Assembly: GCA_001820055.1 (NCBI GenBank)
Contig: MHOK01000019.1
Span: forward strand, 1-33,465
Origin: Candidatus Spechtbacteria bacterium RIFCSPLOWO2_12_FULL_38_22
GTDB taxonomy: Bacteria > Patescibacteriota > Minisyncoccia > Spechtbacterales > 2-12-FULL-38-22
Direction: 5' to 3'
DNA: 33,465 nucleotides
Shown here piece after piece: positions 7,642 to 16,517 of this stretch; position 1 is the first letter of the stretch, and each line of letters starts with the position of its first letter. A program made the translations under genes and the position numbers. The notes under the pieces are model-generated. The model made no database searches. It saw only the letters and a program-made list of their open reading frames with translations, and had not been told where the DNA came from.

Positions 7642-9069
7642 CTAAGAAATCCTTACCCTAGCATCATTTTTTATTTTTTTAACCAACTTCCTTCTTGCAT
7701 TACCTTTTGCCCTACTTATGGCAGAACTTCTCATTTTTGAACTCTTTTCGGGTTTACCCCCTGGTTCTTTAGCTATTCCCTCTCCTTCTGCTAAAAACTC
7801 ACCACCAATATACAAACCAACCCTTGCTTTGATTCTTCCATCTTCTAATTGTTCTTCCTGTAATACTTTTGTAGTATATGAAGAATGTTGATAAAAATCC
7901 TTGAGGTATTTTTTAATAAGTTCTCTGTTAGATATTTTTTGGCCTGTTTCACCCCTCTCGTTTATTCGAAATATCATGTTTTCTTCAATTTCATCTACAT
8001 TTTCTACTTCATTAAAATTTGGAATGCCTTTTAAAACCTCCTGCAATAACATCTTTCTTACACTTGGTGGTATGTATGTAATTGGCCCTCCCGGTGGCAT
8101 ATCACCTTTTATCCAGTTTGTGTAATGTTCCACTAAACCTTTCATCGGAACTCGCACTAAAATTATATCATCAACAAGGCCTGACTCAATAAGACTTGCT
8201 CTAACTTCTTCAAGTTGTAAAATTTTTTTTCTTAACCTCTCATTACGTCGCTCTGTCGTAAATTGCACTGCAATATGCGATACTACTTCGTCTACCTCAA
8301 CGTCAACTCCACGCTTATGTTGTTTAGTATGAATAATAAAATCTATTTTTTCTACCGCATCTTGGTACACATCTCCCTCAACTACTCTAACATCGAGTAC
8401 ACCATCAAATCGTAACTGTTGAAAAAGATTTTTGACAATTACTTCTGCAACGAAGCCTACATACTCGGGTCTCTTCTCTAAATTAAAACCTCCGCTTTTA
8501 TTTACCATCTTACGAGAACCTACAATCCCCCTTAAACTTCCTCTTGGTTGTCCTGGAATCTTGAATGAATCCAAATCTTGTTCTGACAACTGCTCATCTA
8601 ACAAATTCCGCAACTCTCTTTTTGCGCTTTCCACAAAAAACTTCTTCTGCGCCATGCGAGGCATGGTTTGCGAATCTAAATAATACATCAATCCCCAGTC
8701 ACCATCTGTTAGAATGTCTCCTAAAGTTGCCGTCTCCTGTGAACCGTTGGGCATTTCAACAAAAAATTTATTTTCTTTTTCGTTAAATGTAACCAACCTA
8801 CTACTTTCGGGCCTTTCGGGCGTGCAATTTTCATCATCCAAACAGCGTAAATTTTCATGTAAGCGTTCCATAATACGCTGTTTTTCTTTTTGAATTTCAA
8901 AAATCTTTTCTTGCCCCACTATTGTTGTTTCTTGAGTTTTTGCTGCGCGTTCCACGTGATACTCAATAACTGTTTCCAGCTTTTCTAAAGCCTCGCTATC
9001 TTCAGCGCTCATTTGGTCTTTTATGAGCTTGCCGTATTCTCTTAAATGTCTTTCAAAACTTGGTCGCAT
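7642..9069 (-). CDS. Hypothetical protein: nuclease-like centre plus dsRBD-like C-terminus
   Basis: 475 aa. VEKIDFIIHTKQHKRGVDVEVDEVVSHIAVQFTTERRNERLRKKI and C-terminal LEDGRIKARVGLYIGGEFLAEGEG...SSKMRSSAISRAKGNARRKLVKKI. Domain assignment is by eye. Confidence 0.5.
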   Translation of the reverse strand: MRPSFERHLREYGKLIKDQMSAEDSEALEKLETVIEYHVERAAKTQETTIVGQEKIFEIQKEKQRIMERLHENLRCLDDENCTPERPESSRLVTFNEKENKFFVEMPNGSQETATLGDILTDGDWGLMYYLDSQTMPRMAQKKFFVESAKRELRNLLDEQLSEQDLDSFKIPGQPRGSLRGIVGSRKMVNKSGGFNLEKRPEYVGFVAEVIVKNLFQQLRFDGVLDVRVVEGDVYQDAVEKIDFIIHTKQHKRGVDVEVDEVVSHIAVQFTTERRNERLRKKILQLEEVRASLIESGLVDDIILVRVPMKGLVEHYTNWIKGDMPPGGPITYIPPSVRKMLLQEVLKGIPNFNEVENVDEIEENMIFRINERGETGQKISNRELIKKYLKDFYQHSSYTTKVLQEEQLEDGRIKARVGLYIGGEFLAEGEGIAKEPGGKPEKSSKMRSSAISRAKGNARRKLVKKIKNDARVRIS

Positions 9070-9160
9070 ATACTTTAGGTATTAAAATTACTAGAGCCGA
9101 CTGCGAGAGTTCAACTCTCGACCTATTCCTTATCCCGATATTCTCAAAATTTTACTTATG

Positions 9161-9233
9161 AGCCAGCGCGCGGAATTGAACCGCGGACCCCGTCCTTACC
9201 ATGGACGTGCTCTGCCAACTGAGCTACGCTGGC
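9161..9233 (-). tRNA. tRNA-Thr(GGT)
   Basis: Minus: GCCAGCGTAGCTCAGTTGGCAGAGCACGTCCATGGTAAGGACGGGGTCCGCGGTTCAATTCCGCGCGCTGGCT. Confidence 0.95.
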
Positions 9234-9283
9234 AAAATTTTATAAGAATATCAAAGACTCTCGATGTTGCACCCCCCCACAAC

Positions 9284-9640
9284 CTACACTTCCTGCCTTT
9301 TTAAATTTTCTAAGTGTTTTAGAATTTTCTTATCTTTGGGGTCTAACTTGCTTGCGTATTCTAATGTCTTTATAGCATAGACGACCTTGTTATTGTACAC
9401 ATACCATTCACCTAATTTTTTATAATGCTGAACATTCATAGGATCAGAACTTATAAGTTCGATCCAATAATCTTCATTTTTTACAAAAGACGCTAAATCC
9501 ACTTGATTTTTTCTTTGTTTTTTACGCATAAAAACCGCCCACACCTTACTTGAAAGCTCTTTTAAGCTAAGTTTTCTAAACCCTAAGAAAATGATACCGC
9601 CCAAAGAAAGAGCGATAAGTATAATAAAAATGTAAACCAT
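9284..9640 (-). CDS. Membrane-anchored TPR-like protein
   Basis: N-terminal TM; NVQHYKKLGEWYVYNNKVVYAIKTLEYASKLDPKDKKILKHLENL. Confidence 0.65.
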   Translation of the reverse strand: MVYIFIILIALSLGGIIFLGFRKLSLKELSSKVWAVFMRKKQRKNQVDLASFVKNEDYWIELISSDPMNVQHYKKLGEWYVYNNKVVYAIKTLEYASKLDPKDKKILKHLENLKRQEV

Positions 9641-9660
9641 AGATTTTTGTTCACTTCGTT

Positions 9661-9825
9661 CACAAAACTAGTACCTAGTAACACGCCTGCCTGCGGGTAG
9701 GCAGGTACCAAGTAACTAGTAATTTTTATTCCACCTTCGGCGGAATATCTTTTATTCCAACAGATCAGAACTTTTACTTGTTACTAGTTACTGATTACCT
9801 GTTACTGCGAGCAAAAAGCGCGAGC
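9661..9825. repeat. Intergenic repeat cassette, copy 1
   Basis: AGTAACTAGTAA blocks + TTTTTATTCCACCTTCGGCGGAAT + TTTTACTTGTTACTAGTTACTGATTAC; same architecture at 21340..21482 and partly 22396..22505. Confidence 0.75.
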
Positions 9826-10404
9826 TTATAATTCGTACCTTATGAACTCCCCTACTTGTATATTTTCTCCTAGTTTTGCTATACCCTCTTCTATAAGCTT
9901 AGCTATTGTTTTATCTTGATCCTTTATAAATACCTGACCAAGCAGAGAAACTTCTGAAACAAACCTATCTATTTTGCCGTCTATTATTTTACTAGTGATA
10001 TCAGCCGATTTGCCGGAATCCTTAATTTGTTCTTTATAAATTTCTTTTTCTTTATCCAAAACATCTTTAGGTATATCCTCGCGACTTATATAAGAAGGGT
10101 CCATAGCCGCAACATGCATCGCAATATCGCGAGCCAAATCTTGAAATTCTTGAGTGCGTGCAACAAAATCAGTTTCGCAATACAATTTCAACAAAACGCC
10201 AACTTTTCCACCCGAATGTATATAAGAAACAATAACACCCTCTTTTGCTTCTCGGGCCATTTTTTTTAAAGCGATAGCTGCGCCCCTTTTTCTAAGAACA
10301 TCTTTTGCATTTTGATAATCCCCTTTGGCTTCCAAAAGAGCGTTTTTAACATCCATAATGCCCGCCCCTGTTTCTTTCCTTAATTTTTGAATATCGTCTG
10401 TCAT
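9826..10404 (-). CDS. tsf: Elongation factor Ts
   Basis: IQKLRKETGAGIMDVKNALLEAKGDYQNAKDVLRKRG, CETDFVARTQEFQDLARDIAMHVAA. Confidence 0.96.
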   Translation of the reverse strand: MTDDIQKLRKETGAGIMDVKNALLEAKGDYQNAKDVLRKRGAAIALKKMAREAKEGVIVSYIHSGGKVGVLLKLYCETDFVARTQEFQDLARDIAMHVAAMDPSYISREDIPKDVLDKEKEIYKEQIKDSGKSADITSKIIDGKIDRFVSEVSLLGQVFIKDQDKTIAKLIEEGIAKLGENIQVGEFIRYEL

Positions 10405-10411
10405 AAAATTT

Positions 10412-11272
10412 CTAACTTTCCCTCGACTTGAGTTCAGGGCGTCGAAGGCTAACTTTCAACTTTGGTAGCAACCCTCCTTTTTTCTTACCTACGGCCTTAT
10501 TGTCTTTGCTTGTTTTTTTAATTTCATTAAGTTGTTTTTCAGGTTTTACTTCATGTTTTACGTTCTTTAACATTGCATCTTTTACTTTACTCAGAATCAA
10601 TTCAACAGAAGTTATAGAATCGTCGTTGGCAGGAATAGGATAAGTTATGTTCTTTGGATTTACGTTTGTATCTATTATTCCTATTACCGGAATACCTTTT
10701 GCGTTCGCTTCTTTTACAGCCAAGGCGTTTTCTTTAGCATCTGCAACAAAAATGACATTTGGCAACTTTTTCATATTTTCTATCCCTCCTAGGTTTACCT
10801 CTAACTTCTCAAGCTCGCGTTTCATTTTTAACCTTTCATGTTTTGTATATTTTTTCCACTCTTCGGATTTGGTTTTTTCTCTTAAATCCTTTAAATATTG
10901 AATTCTTTCAGAAATGGTTTCCCAGTTGGTTATTGTCCCGCCAAACCACCTATTGATAACGTAGGGCATTTCGGTTGCCTCTGCCAAAGCTTTTACTAAA
11001 CGGCGCATCGGAACTTTTGTACCGACAAATAATACTACTTTCCCCTCTTGAACAATACCCTGTACGAATTCTACAACTTTGACCAGCTGTTTCTGTGTAT
11101 GTTCCACATCTATTATATGTATGTTGTTTCTAACTCCAAAAATATAGGGAAACATTCCGGGATGAACAACGGATTTTTTGTGCCCAAAATGCACTCCAGC
11201 TTCTATAAACTCCTGAAGCTCCGCTGGAATTTCTATATCTTTATCTTTCTTCTTGTCTTTTGTTTCTGGCAT
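10412..11272 (-). CDS. rpsB: Ribosomal protein S2
   Basis: GVHFGHKKSVVHPGMFPYIFGVRNNIHIIDVEHT, NRWFGGTITNWETI; start probably MPETKDKK at 11272 rather than 11332. Confidence 0.95.
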   Translation of the reverse strand: MPETKDKKKDKDIEIPAELQEFIEAGVHFGHKKSVVHPGMFPYIFGVRNNIHIIDVEHTQKQLVKVVEFVQGIVQEGKVVLFVGTKVPMRRLVKALAEATEMPYVINRWFGGTITNWETISERIQYLKDLREKTKSEEWKKYTKHERLKMKRELEKLEVNLGGIENMKKLPNVIFVADAKENALAVKEANAKGIPVIGIIDTNVNPKNITYPIPANDDSITSVELILSKVKDAMLKNVKHEVKPEKQLNEIKKTSKDNKAVGKKKGGLLPKLKVSLRRPELKSRES

Positions 11273-11373
11273 AAAAAAGATTTGCCTATTGGCAAATAAA
11301 TCGTCTGTGTTAAAAGTATAACTAAAAAACAAAAAAAAAGCAACCCCTTATTCCAACAAAAAACGAATTACAT

Positions 11374-11697
11374 ATGTTCCCATTCACAAATTATTATGAT
11401 AAACTATACACAATGTTGCAAATACTTATTAACTACGCTACACTAATAGCTTTTTTAACGATTTCTGTAGATCTTATGTTTCAGATAAGTCGTATTCACA
11501 AAAGGAAATCCTCTTTGGATATTTCAATAAAGGGAACCTTAGTTAGACTATTTGGCGCGGCAATATTTACATTAAAATTTTTTATCATAAAAGACTTCTA
11601 TCTTATTTTAGGCCAACTTTTATTTATGGGGATTCTTATGGTATATATAATCTCCGTACTATACTACAGCAAAAATAATCAAGGTTTACAAAAATAA
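11374..11697 (+). CDS. Small membrane protein, possibly PQ-loop/SemiSWEET-like
   Basis: About three TM segments; DLMFQISRIHKRKSSLDISI resembles a PQ-loop segment. Weak family call. Confidence 0.4.
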   Translation: MFPFTNYYDKLYTMLQILINYATLIAFLTISVDLMFQISRIHKRKSSLDISIKGTLVRLFGAAIFTLKFFIIKDFYLILGQLLFMGILMVYIISVLYYSKNNQGLQK

Positions 11698-11722
11698 AAT
11701 CTTCGTATATAATAGCAACAAT

Positions 11723-12031
11723 ATGGCTCGCGATATACATCCACAATATTATACAAAAACAAAAGTAAAATGCGCTTGCGGCAACGAATTTTTAATTGGT
11801 TCAACACAAAAAGAAATAGAAACTGAAGTTTGTAGCCAATGCCACCCATTTTATACCGGACAGGAACGTGGAGCGGTTAAGGGTGGACGAATAGAAAAAT
11901 TCCAAGCAAAACTAGAAAAAAAACAAGTTTACCAAAAAAAATCTATAAAAAAAGCTAGAAAAAGAGAGAATTCTGAGCCCACTAAACAGACTCGGGTTAA
12001 GGGAACAGGATTCAAACCAGAGTTTATTTAG
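11723..12031 (+). CDS. rpmE: Ribosomal protein L31 with long basic C-terminal tail
   Basis: MARDIHPQYYTKTKVKCACGNEFLIGSTQKEIETEVCSQCHPFYTGQ; 3' end of the ORF overlaps the structured element at 11997. Confidence 0.93.
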   Translation: MARDIHPQYYTKTKVKCACGNEFLIGSTQKEIETEVCSQCHPFYTGQERGAVKGGRIEKFQAKLEKKQVYQKKSIKKARKRENSEPTKQTRVKGTGFKPEFI

Positions 12032-12273
12032 CGGAATCAATTTTGTTCATATTCTAGGCACGAGGAGCGAAACGATACTGGTAGTATCGTGAGCGACGAG
12101 TAACAAAGAGTATGGATAAAATTGACCCGCCCTAAAGGGAAGCTAAAAAATGTATCGTATGTTTCGTCATTTCTCCTCAAAGTAGATAAAACTACTTCTT
12201 CGTCGTCATTCCTTACATCCAATACATTTTCTAGCTTCTAAACTTAATTTTGGTTTGAATCCTGTTCCCTTAA
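11997..12273 (+). ncRNA. Candidate structured RNA element A, copy A1
   Basis: 23-bp perfect closing arms TTAAGGGAACAGGATTCAAACCA (11997..12019)/TGGTTTGAATCCTGTTCCCTTAA (12251..12273); P2 12037..12054/12108..12125; P3 12140..12155/12222..12237; homologous to 29214..29482 with covarying stems. Strand is inferred from the excess of G-U over A-C pairs. Confidence 0.65.
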
Positions 12274-12290
12274 GTAAGTAGATTTTAAAA

Positions 12291-13328
12291 GTGTCTGATA
12301 TTGATACGCTAAAAAAAGAATACGATGATCTTTCCCAAGAACTCACAAAAACAGAGGTTATTTCTGATTATAAAAGACTTCAAGAAATTTCAAAAAGACA
12401 CTCTAAATTAAGAGAAATTATTAACTTAAAAACTAAAATAGAAAAACTAACTCAAGATATATCCGACAATGAATCTATACTATCCCAAGAACAGAATACA
12501 GAAATGTTAGAAATGGCGCAGGAAGAATTAAACAAACTTCAAAAAGAAAAGTCCAAACTTGAACAGGAATTGGACAACGTGCTGAATCCCTCATCTGGAA
12601 CAAATATAAACGAAGCCATAGTAGAAATTCGCGCGGGGGTTGGCGGAGATGAAGCAACTTTATTTGCGCAAGACTTATTCCGTATGTACGCGCGTTACGC
12701 AGAACTACAAAATTGGAAAGTAACCGTCCTTGAAGAAAGTAAAAGCGAACTTAAGGGCATAAAAGAAATTATCATAGAAATAAAAGGAAAGGATGTATAC
12801 AAAAAATTAAAAAATGAAAGTGGTGTCCATAGAGTCCAAAGAATTCCGGAAACTGAAAAAAGCGGACGACTCCATACCTCAAGCAGTTCCGTAGCAGTAC
12901 TACCAAAAGCTAAGGATATAGATATAGACATAAAACCCAGCGATATTAAACTGGAAACATTTAGATCATCGGGTCCGGGAGGCCAAAATGTTAACAAAGT
13001 ATCTACAGCCGTGCGTATTACCTATTTGCCGACAGGTCTTTATGTTGCCTCCCAATCTTCAAAAAGCCAAGCAAAAAATAGAGAAATCGCAATGACCCTT
13101 TTGCGAAGTCGTCTATTACAAACGAAACGAGATGAAGAGGAAAAAAAACTAAAAACAGAACGCAAGGAACAAATTGGTTCTGGGGATAGAAGTGAAAAAA
13201 TAAGAACTTATAACTTCCCCCAAGACAGAATCACGGACCACAGGGTAAATAAAAGCTGGCACGGAATAAATGCTATAATGAACGGCGCGCTTAATCCAAT
13301 ATTTGACGAAGTGGATAAACAACTGTAA
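12291..13328 (+). CDS. prfA: Peptide chain release factor 1
   Basis: RIPETEKSGRLHTSSSSVAVLP (PxT-type RF1 motif), RSSGPGGQNVNKVSTAVRITYLPTG; GTG start. Confidence 0.95.
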   Translation: MSDIDTLKKEYDDLSQELTKTEVISDYKRLQEISKRHSKLREIINLKTKIEKLTQDISDNESILSQEQNTEMLEMAQEELNKLQKEKSKLEQELDNVLNPSSGTNINEAIVEIRAGVGGDEATLFAQDLFRMYARYAELQNWKVTVLEESKSELKGIKEIIIEIKGKDVYKKLKNESGVHRVQRIPETEKSGRLHTSSSSVAVLPKAKDIDIDIKPSDIKLETFRSSGPGGQNVNKVSTAVRITYLPTGLYVASQSSKSQAKNREIAMTLLRSRLLQTKRDEEEKKLKTERKEQIGSGDRSEKIRTYNFPQDRITDHRVNKSWHGINAIMNGALNPIFDEVDKQL

Positions 13329-13493
13329 AGTATAAAATTAGCTAGTTAACTAATTAGCTAATTAGTTCTTTTTTAGCTCTTTTACAAATTTCTACTTTGA
13401 GAAGCAAACAATTAATACTATTAACTATTTGTTCTGCTTCCAATTAGGCTCAATCTCACAAAGATTGAGCCTACAAGCGGAATATAAAATACT

Positions 13494-14084
13494 ATGCAAG
13501 AAAAAATATCTCTGCCAAATCCTATTCACAGCGACATGATAAACAGCGGTCCGAAATTCCAACAAAGTATATTTGAAACTACAGAAAAAATAAAAAATAC
13601 TGGATGGGGAGCAAAAATCAAACATTGGTCTAATACCAATCGTCAAGTACCACTGATAATTTTAGCGCTTGCTATTTTGACGGTCGGGGGCCTCGTAATC
13701 GTAGGAAATAACGAGGCTCAAACCCCCATTTCAAACACAATAACCGTGCAAGAGACCTTGCCTATGTTAGACTCTACAACTAACACACAGCCAACAATTT
13801 TGGGTAACTCTGCAGAAAGTATCACCGTAGTTGCTTCGTACGGAAATGGCATTACGCACTTAGCTCGTAGCGTAATTAATGCGTATTTAAAAACTAACGG
13901 GTTAAACCTAAACGCTGAACAAATTATATACGCAGAAGATTATCTACAGAACTTAACTGGAAGTTACGGCTTGGAAGTTGGCCAGGAAATTAATTTTTCT
14001 ACGATTGACATACGAGAAGCAATCAACCAAGCAACAACACTTACAGACCGGCAAATTCAAAATCTTTCAAAATATCTTAACTAA
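13494..14084 (+). CDS. TM-anchored LysM-like hypothetical protein
   Basis: Single TM (VPLIILALAILTVGGLVIV), then ITVVASYGNGITHLARSVINAYL...LEVGQEINFSTIDIREAI. Confidence 0.5.
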   Translation: MQEKISLPNPIHSDMINSGPKFQQSIFETTEKIKNTGWGAKIKHWSNTNRQVPLIILALAILTVGGLVIVGNNEAQTPISNTITVQETLPMLDSTTNTQPTILGNSAESITVVASYGNGITHLARSVINAYLKTNGLNLNAEQIIYAEDYLQNLTGSYGLEVGQEINFSTIDIREAINQATTLTDRQIQNLSKYLN

Positions 14085-14090
14085 ACAAAA

Positions 14091-14118
14091 CCTCCCGATT
14101 TAATCGGGAGGTTTTGTT
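14091..14118. terminator. Bidirectional terminator between convergent genes
   Basis: AAAACCTCCCGATTtaATCGGGAGGTTTT. Confidence 0.85.
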
Positions 14119-14120
14119 TT

Positions 14121-15515
14121 TTATCTACCTTCCAATACATCTATATCTCCTTGATACTGAACTGCTAAATCCATTATTCCTACCCCTGTAGCATCTGTGT
14201 AAGCCCAATAAGCTGGGTTATTCCACCCTCCTCCAGCATAATATACTAAGGCTGCTTTGCGTTCCAAGGCGTATGTTTGCGCTGAAGCTCCTGCATCTGC
14301 TAGTTTTACAGCAGAAGCTATAAAGGCATCCTGTATGAGCCATGGATTTGCCTCACGACCTAAAATAGCCGATACCCTTTCTCTATATGCCATCCATGTT
14401 GATGGAATAAACTGCGCAGGACCCATAGCTCCTCCGTAACCATATCTGGGATGAGGACAAGAAACAGCAGTCGCAAAAGGATCTAATCCAAGCGCTGAAG
14501 TAATCTCCAAAAACGGCCCCACGTCACGAGACGGTTTCATAACTCTACTATAAGCTGTTCCCGTATTTTTACCCTTCCCGCTTCCTGTGTTTACGTCAAC
14601 TAAATAACAAAGCCCAACATTTTGCCCCCAAGAGCTCTCGCGTTTTAAAACAGCTAGTAAAAAGGCGGGTCTTACACCAGTTATGGATGAGGCAACTTTT
14701 GCGTACTCATAGGCTTCACCAAAAGAAGTAGCAACTCCTGCGCCTTCCAGCACAAACAATTGATTGCGAACTTCAGAAATTGTCTTCTGTTTTGTTTGAG
14801 CTACCTCACGAAAAGCATATTCTTTAGAACGGCTTGATTGTAACAAGACTTTTACTTCTTGGGCTTTTTGTTCAATTTGCGCTTGCTCTAGTTCTTGCAC
14901 TTGTATCAACTTAAGTTGTCCATTAATTCTACTCTCAAGCGCCACCTGCTCCTTTTCAATATCACTTTTTATGACGTTTACCTTTTCTAAAGTATCTTTC
15001 ATGGACTCTTGCAACGTTTTTATATGATTTATGTCATTAAAAAATTCAGAAATTGTATTGCTTGTCAAAATAATCTCTACAGAAGAAACGTCGTCTAGTT
15101 TATAGATACTTAAAATAATCTTACCCAAAAGCTCCTTTTGTTTATCCGCTTTTTCCTCTAAAAAAACGACGGTTTCTTCATTTTGCCCGATGGCAAAATC
15201 GGTTTGGTTAATGACCAACTGATTACGTTCTATTTTTATCTCAATCCCACGTATTTCCGCTTTCAGTATGGATATATCCCTATCGTAACCATCCGCTTCT
15301 TGTTTGTGAGCATTAACCTCTTCTTGAATTTTTTGCAGTTCTTGTTCCAACGCTTGCAACTGCTCGCGTAACTTTTGTTTTTCTTGTTCTTTTACGGCCA
15401 CATCTTCTTGTAATTTCTGCACTGGATCACCCTCTTGCGCGTATATACTTGCGCTAAAAAATAACGGGCTTACAAAGTAAAAAAACAAAAATATAAGGAT
15501 TTTTATATTTTTCAT
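14121..15515 (-). CDS. Secreted coiled-coil protein with lytic transglycosylase-like C-terminus
   Basis: Signal peptide, long coiled coil, RYGYGGAMGPAQFIPSTWMAYRERVSAILG...NPWLIQDAFIASAVKLADAGA. Confidence 0.8.
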   Translation of the reverse strand: MKNIKILIFLFFYFVSPLFFSASIYAQEGDPVQKLQEDVAVKEQEKQKLREQLQALEQELQKIQEEVNAHKQEADGYDRDISILKAEIRGIEIKIERNQLVINQTDFAIGQNEETVVFLEEKADKQKELLGKIILSIYKLDDVSSVEIILTSNTISEFFNDINHIKTLQESMKDTLEKVNVIKSDIEKEQVALESRINGQLKLIQVQELEQAQIEQKAQEVKVLLQSSRSKEYAFREVAQTKQKTISEVRNQLFVLEGAGVATSFGEAYEYAKVASSITGVRPAFLLAVLKRESSWGQNVGLCYLVDVNTGSGKGKNTGTAYSRVMKPSRDVGPFLEITSALGLDPFATAVSCPHPRYGYGGAMGPAQFIPSTWMAYRERVSAILGREANPWLIQDAFIASAVKLADAGASAQTYALERKAALVYYAGGGWNNPAYWAYTDATGVGIMDLAVQYQGDIDVLEGR

Positions 15516-15573
15516 GCTTATACTTAATATTATACTAAGGGAGCAAGATTTGAACCAGAGTTAGCTTCTCCAT

Positions 15574-15611
15574 TAACAGAAAAGCGGAAATAAATCCGCT
15601 TTTCTGTTATT
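15574..15611 (-). terminator. Hairpin terminator after rplY
   Basis: AACAGAAAAGCGGAaataaaTCCGCTTTTCTGTT. Confidence 0.8.
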
Positions 15612-15626
15612 GACCATCCCGCATCT

Positions 15627-16349
15627 TTACTCTTCACTTTTTGCCTGTTCTTCTTTTTCTCTTGCCTCACGCTCTTCTTCACCCTCTGTCTTTATTGACT
15701 CAATCGCTTCGCCTTCTGTGGTCTCTACAACTGGTTCCTCTTCCTCTTCACGAGGTTGCTCCACCGTAAAGACTGTTTGCTCCATATCAGCTAAAATTTC
15801 TATATTAGAAGGTATAATTAAATCTTTAACCAAAATGGAGTTACCCATTTCTTTTAACCCGCTCAAATCAACTGTAATTTCATGAATAAGATTTGTGGGT
15901 AAGGCTTTTATATTAACTTCGTGCAAGTTCTGTACTAAAATACCTCCAAGTTCTTTCACCGCTGGCGCTTCTCCACTAGATTCAACGGGAATAGAAAGTT
16001 CAATCTCTTTATCAAGCGGAAGTTGATAAAAATCTATGTGCATAAATTTTCCGCTAACTGGATGTACCTGTACTTCTCTAATTAAGACAACGTTATTTGC
16101 TTGTGACAGAACTTCTTGCGTGACTTCCTCGCCTTCCTTGTTTTCTTTGCTATCACCCTTATCAATATCCAAAGCAATAAGAGTTGTTTCTCCAGCTTCT
16201 TTGTAAGTATTATAAAAACTTTTATAACCCACCGATAAAGATTTGGGTGGATTTTTTGGTCCATACACGACCGCAGGAATTACCTCTTCCTGTAATAAAT
16301 GTTTTGCTTTTTTGTTTTTGTTTCTAGTTTTTACGGGTAGATGTAACAT
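15627..16349 (-). CDS. rplY: Ribosomal protein L25/Ctc
   Basis: KTRNKNKKAKHLLQEEVIPAVVYGPKNPPKSLSV, VQVHPVSGKFMHIDFYQL, GGILVQNLHEVNIKALPTNLIHEITVDLSGL. Confidence 0.92.
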   Translation of the reverse strand: MLHLPVKTRNKNKKAKHLLQEEVIPAVVYGPKNPPKSLSVGYKSFYNTYKEAGETTLIALDIDKGDSKENKEGEEVTQEVLSQANNVVLIREVQVHPVSGKFMHIDFYQLPLDKEIELSIPVESSGEAPAVKELGGILVQNLHEVNIKALPTNLIHEITVDLSGLKEMGNSILVKDLIIPSNIEILADMEQTVFTVEQPREEEEEPVVETTEGEAIESIKTEGEEEREAREKEEQAKSEE

Positions 16350-16360
16350 AAAATTAGTGA

Positions 16361-16430
16361 GCCTGCCTGCCCTGCCTGCCTACCTGCACGTTGTGCGTAG
16401 GCAGGCGACAGGCAGGCGGTAGGCAGGTAG
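16361..16430. repeat. CCTGCC/GGCAGG palindromic repeat cluster
   Basis: gcctgcctgccctgcctgcctacctgcacgttgtgcgtaggcaggcgacaggcaggcggtaggcaggtag; the core recurs inverted at 30131..30179. Confidence 0.85.
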
Positions 16431-16517
16431 TTAGTGGTTTGTAGTTGGTAGGAAAATCAACCAACTAATTTGAACACAATATCTAATGTACTATAAAATA
16501 AAACTAAAATCAAGCAC

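Noticed and set aside
12037-12222. 61-aa minus ORF MDVRNDDEEVVLSTLRRN...
   Set aside because: Lies entirely within structured element A1; no homologous frame is evident in A2.
11997-12273. Simple MITE/IS remnant explanation for element A
   Set aside because: The terminal inverted repeats of the two copies are unrelated in sequence while loops are conserved, and no clear target-site duplication was seen; not fully excluded.
11997-12273. Group I/II intron, tmRNA or RNase P RNA
   Set aside because: No recognisable domain V, P7-like core, tRNA-like ends with tag ORF, or RNase P conserved regions were found by eye.
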